Position numbers and translations under genes: made by a program. A stretch of 64,000 nt of DNA from Poseidonocella pacifica (GTDB lineage: Bacteria; Pseudomonadota; Alphaproteobacteria; Rhodobacterales; Rhodobacteraceae), in NCBI RefSeq assembly GCF_900111875.1, contig NZ_FOJU01000001.1:1025186-1089185 (forward strand), written 5' to 3'. Every line of letters starts with the position of its first letter. The stretch's first letter is position 1. A model generated the notes under the pieces. It did no database searches, had not been told where the DNA came from, and saw only the letters and a list, made by a program, of their open reading frames with translations. This document shows positions 62,685-64,000 of the stretch, piece by piece.

Positions 62685-63281
62685 ATGCGTGACGAAAACA
62701 AGGTTCTGCGCCAGACACAGATCGAATGCGCCGCCTATGAACTTCTCGAACTGAAGGGCTATGCCGGAACGTCGATGCAAGGGATCGCGCGCAAGGCGCG
62801 TGCCTCAAACGAAACGCTCTACAACTGGTATGGGGACAAGCGAGGTTTGTTCACAGCGCTGGTGACGCGAAATGCCGCCGAGGTTCGGTCGCTACTGGAG
62901 ACGGAACTCTCAGCGGGCGGAGATGCGATCACCACGCTTGGCCTACTGGCGCCCAAGCTGCTGGAGCTTTTGCTCGGCAATCGCGCAATTGCCCTCAACC
63001 GCGCGGCAGCCGCCGACCCTACCGGAGAGTTGGGGGCCGCAATCTCCCAAGCGGGGCGCGAAACGGTCTTGCCTCTTTTGGAGCAGGTGCTGGAGACTGC
63101 AAGGCGGGACGGACAACTGAAATTCGACCGTCCCACCGAAGCGGCGGGGCTCTTTCTCGATCTGCTGGTCGGGGACTTTCAAATTCGCCGGGTAATAGGC
63201 CGGTTACCTGCACCGGACAGAGAGTTTTGCGAAACCAGATCAGCCCTCGCAGTCGCGCGTTTCTGCCAGCTTCTCTCCTGA
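62685..63281 (+). CDS. TetR-family transcriptional regulator
   Basis: A 198-residue regulator. The N-terminal TetR HTH is IECAAYELLELKGYAGTSMQGIARKARASNETLYNWYGDKRGLFTALVTRNAAE. The C-terminal all-helical ligand and dimer domain follows (TetR_C-like, LLLGNRAIALNRAAAADPTGELG). ATG 62685 is used; the frame opens earlier, but within the operators. It probably represses itself and the divergent membrane-protein/DUF1772/LysE run. Confidence 0.93.
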   Translation: MRDENKVLRQTQIECAAYELLELKGYAGTSMQGIARKARASNETLYNWYGDKRGLFTALVTRNAAEVRSLLETELSAGGDAITTLGLLAPKLLELLLGNRAIALNRAAAADPTGELGAAISQAGRETVLPLLEQVLETARRDGQLKFDRPTEAAGLFLDLLVGDFQIRRVIGRLPAPDREFCETRSALAVARFCQLLS

Positions 63282-63399
63282 TCGATGACCGCGGTACGAA
63301 AGCTGTCTCGCTAAAAGAAGCTCTCGACACGCCCCCAACCCAGCCAAACTGGTGCCGGCAATAAAAATCAACTTGGCACGAATCCGTATGTCGGATGTG

Positions 63400-63837
63400 G
63401 CATGGAGATCCTGATGCAGTCGCCGCTGCAATGCGCGGTGTAGGTATCACAAAACATCGGCTCCCCTTTCCGGGCGATGGCCTCTGCGTCCATGGGCATT
63501 CGCGGTTTGGCGTTCTGGTAACATCATTCGTCCAGCTCTCCTGTGTCCCTCACCGCTCCCGATGTGTATCTCTCGTTGAATTCGACTCTTCGGACCACCA
63601 CGCTCGGCGAGCCTATTGTGCATCACGCTCGGATTTAGTTCCGAAGCAGCATATGAGCAGGGTCAGCCGGCCGACGCCGCCGCTATAGGGATGGCTCACG
63701 TTCAGCGTTCTCTGGCAGCGGGACAACATGCCGAAATCGAGCGCTGCATTATCCAGCCCGACGAACCGCCGCAGACTTTCGGCGAACCCGATCATTTGCC
63801 TCCGCGCCATTCCGAACGGGTCTTTCATAGTCAGAAA
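63400..63837 (-). pseudogene. Decayed IS5-family transposase remnant
   Basis: On the minus strand, 63613-63828 encodes a recognisable internal IS5 transposase stretch (FGMARRQMIGFAESLRRFVGLDNAALDFGMLSRCQRTLNVSHPYSG), ending in degraded ICCFGTKSERDAQ and a stop. Past it, in another frame near 63553-63609, AERGGPKSRIQREIHIG matches the next family segment (ARKHGGPKRR...RKIHIG), and VIPTPRIAA from 63450 matches the later VIPxRKNA motif. So several frameshifts and stops have accumulated. The N-terminal third is absent, cut at the end of the neighbouring IS element at 63838. Confidence 0.82.
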
Positions 63838-64000
63838 GGGCCTTGTTGCACAACTCTGACTATGGACGATTCACAACGTGAATCTATGCGGTTAGAGGGT
63901 CTTTATGAGCAAGCCACCTCCCGCCCGCTACCGCACGACGACCTGGTCCAGCTACAACGCGGCGCTGCGCAGGCGCGGCTCGATGTTGATCTGGGTGGAC
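63838..64000 (+). mobile_element. IS5-family insertion sequence, left end (continues past window)
   Basis: The terminal sequence GGGCCTTGTTGCACAAC, typical of IS5-group ends, starts at 63838. A transposase start codon follows 67 bp later. The right end and target duplication are outside the window. It lies next to, and in opposite orientation to, an older IS5 transposase remnant. Confidence 0.8.
63905..64000 (+). CDS. IS5-family transposase, N-terminal part (truncated by window end)
   Basis: Thirty-two codons are visible (MSKPPPARYRTTTWSSYN, then AALRRRGSMLIWVD), matching the usual start of IS5-family transposases (MSKP..ARYRTTNW..YN.AL..RGS...W.D). GAGGG lies upstream of ATG 63905. No disruption is seen in this part, so the element may be intact and active. 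Confidence 0.88.
   Translation, partial: MSKPPPARYRTTTWSSYNAALRRRGSMLIWVD

Overview
The window looks like chromosomal DNA of a marine Rhodobacteraceae (Roseobacter-group) alphaproteobacterium. The basis is the GC-rich coding style, the CobS/CobT cobaltochelatase genes next to DnaJ and BolA, a UPF0262 gene next to hisD, a protein with a VPLPA-CTERM tail, the late dcw cell-division cluster with lpxC, TRAP and branched-chain-type ABC transporters, and a CYP199-like P450. No replication origin, rRNA, CRISPR array or prophage is visible. Only the last 0.6 kb is clearly mobile DNA.

Layout. 1-9 kb is housekeeping: a ClC chloride channel cut by the window edge, DUF427, an M24 aminopeptidase P, cobT-cobS, a Tat-exported MsrB, a degenerate receiver protein, a J-domain protein, BolA and DUF4177. 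9.3-21.6 kb holds the VPLPA-CTERM protein, gatB, the cell-envelope block murB-ddl-ftsQ-ftsA-ftsZ-lpxC (all minus strand), and hisD-UPF0262-SnoaL-GNAT. 21.6-33.4 kb is a myo-inositol island: a sugar-type ABC transporter followed by iolC-iolD-iolE-iolB on the minus strand, an RpiR-family regulator, and iolG plus a TIM-barrel isomerase on the plus strand. Two copies of the inverted repeat TGGAA-N6-TTCCA mark its control points. One oxidoreductase gene in it is reduced to its two ends. 33.4-42 kb is iron-related: tRNA-Thr, an FbpB-type permease, a conserved unknown, an FG-GAP-like exported protein, a [2Fe-2S] ferredoxin, tRNA-Arg, and an operon of TonB-dependent receptor, PiuC-type dioxygenase and FMN-dependent 2-hydroxy-acid oxidase. 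42-48.7 kb has a TRAP transporter (dctPQM), a ribbon-helix-helix regulator with a C45-type acyltransferase/peptidase, and a Pit phosphate transporter.

49-63.3 kb is the most distinctive part. It carries a bacterial protein with the motifs of protein arginine methyltransferases (closest to PRMT7 by eye) and a periplasmic gamma-glutamyltransferase. Next is a nine-gene minus-strand operon: Liv-type substrate-binding protein, livH, livM, livG, livF, CYP199-like P450, ferredoxin, ferredoxin reductase and a MarR regulator. A sigma70-like promoter with two inverted repeats sits at its head, so it reads as a self-contained import, oxidation and control unit for a para-substituted aromatic acid. LysE, DUF1772 and a small membrane protein follow, opposite a TetR gene with two CGTAA-N6-TTACG repeats between them. 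The window ends in a decayed IS5-family transposase abutted by the start of an apparently intact IS5-family element.

Many gene pairs in the operons overlap as ATGA or TGATG, which I used to choose starts. Stable stem-loops lie directly after both ABC binding-protein genes, before the permease genes. All function calls come from reading translated sequence and recalling family motifs; no database search was run.
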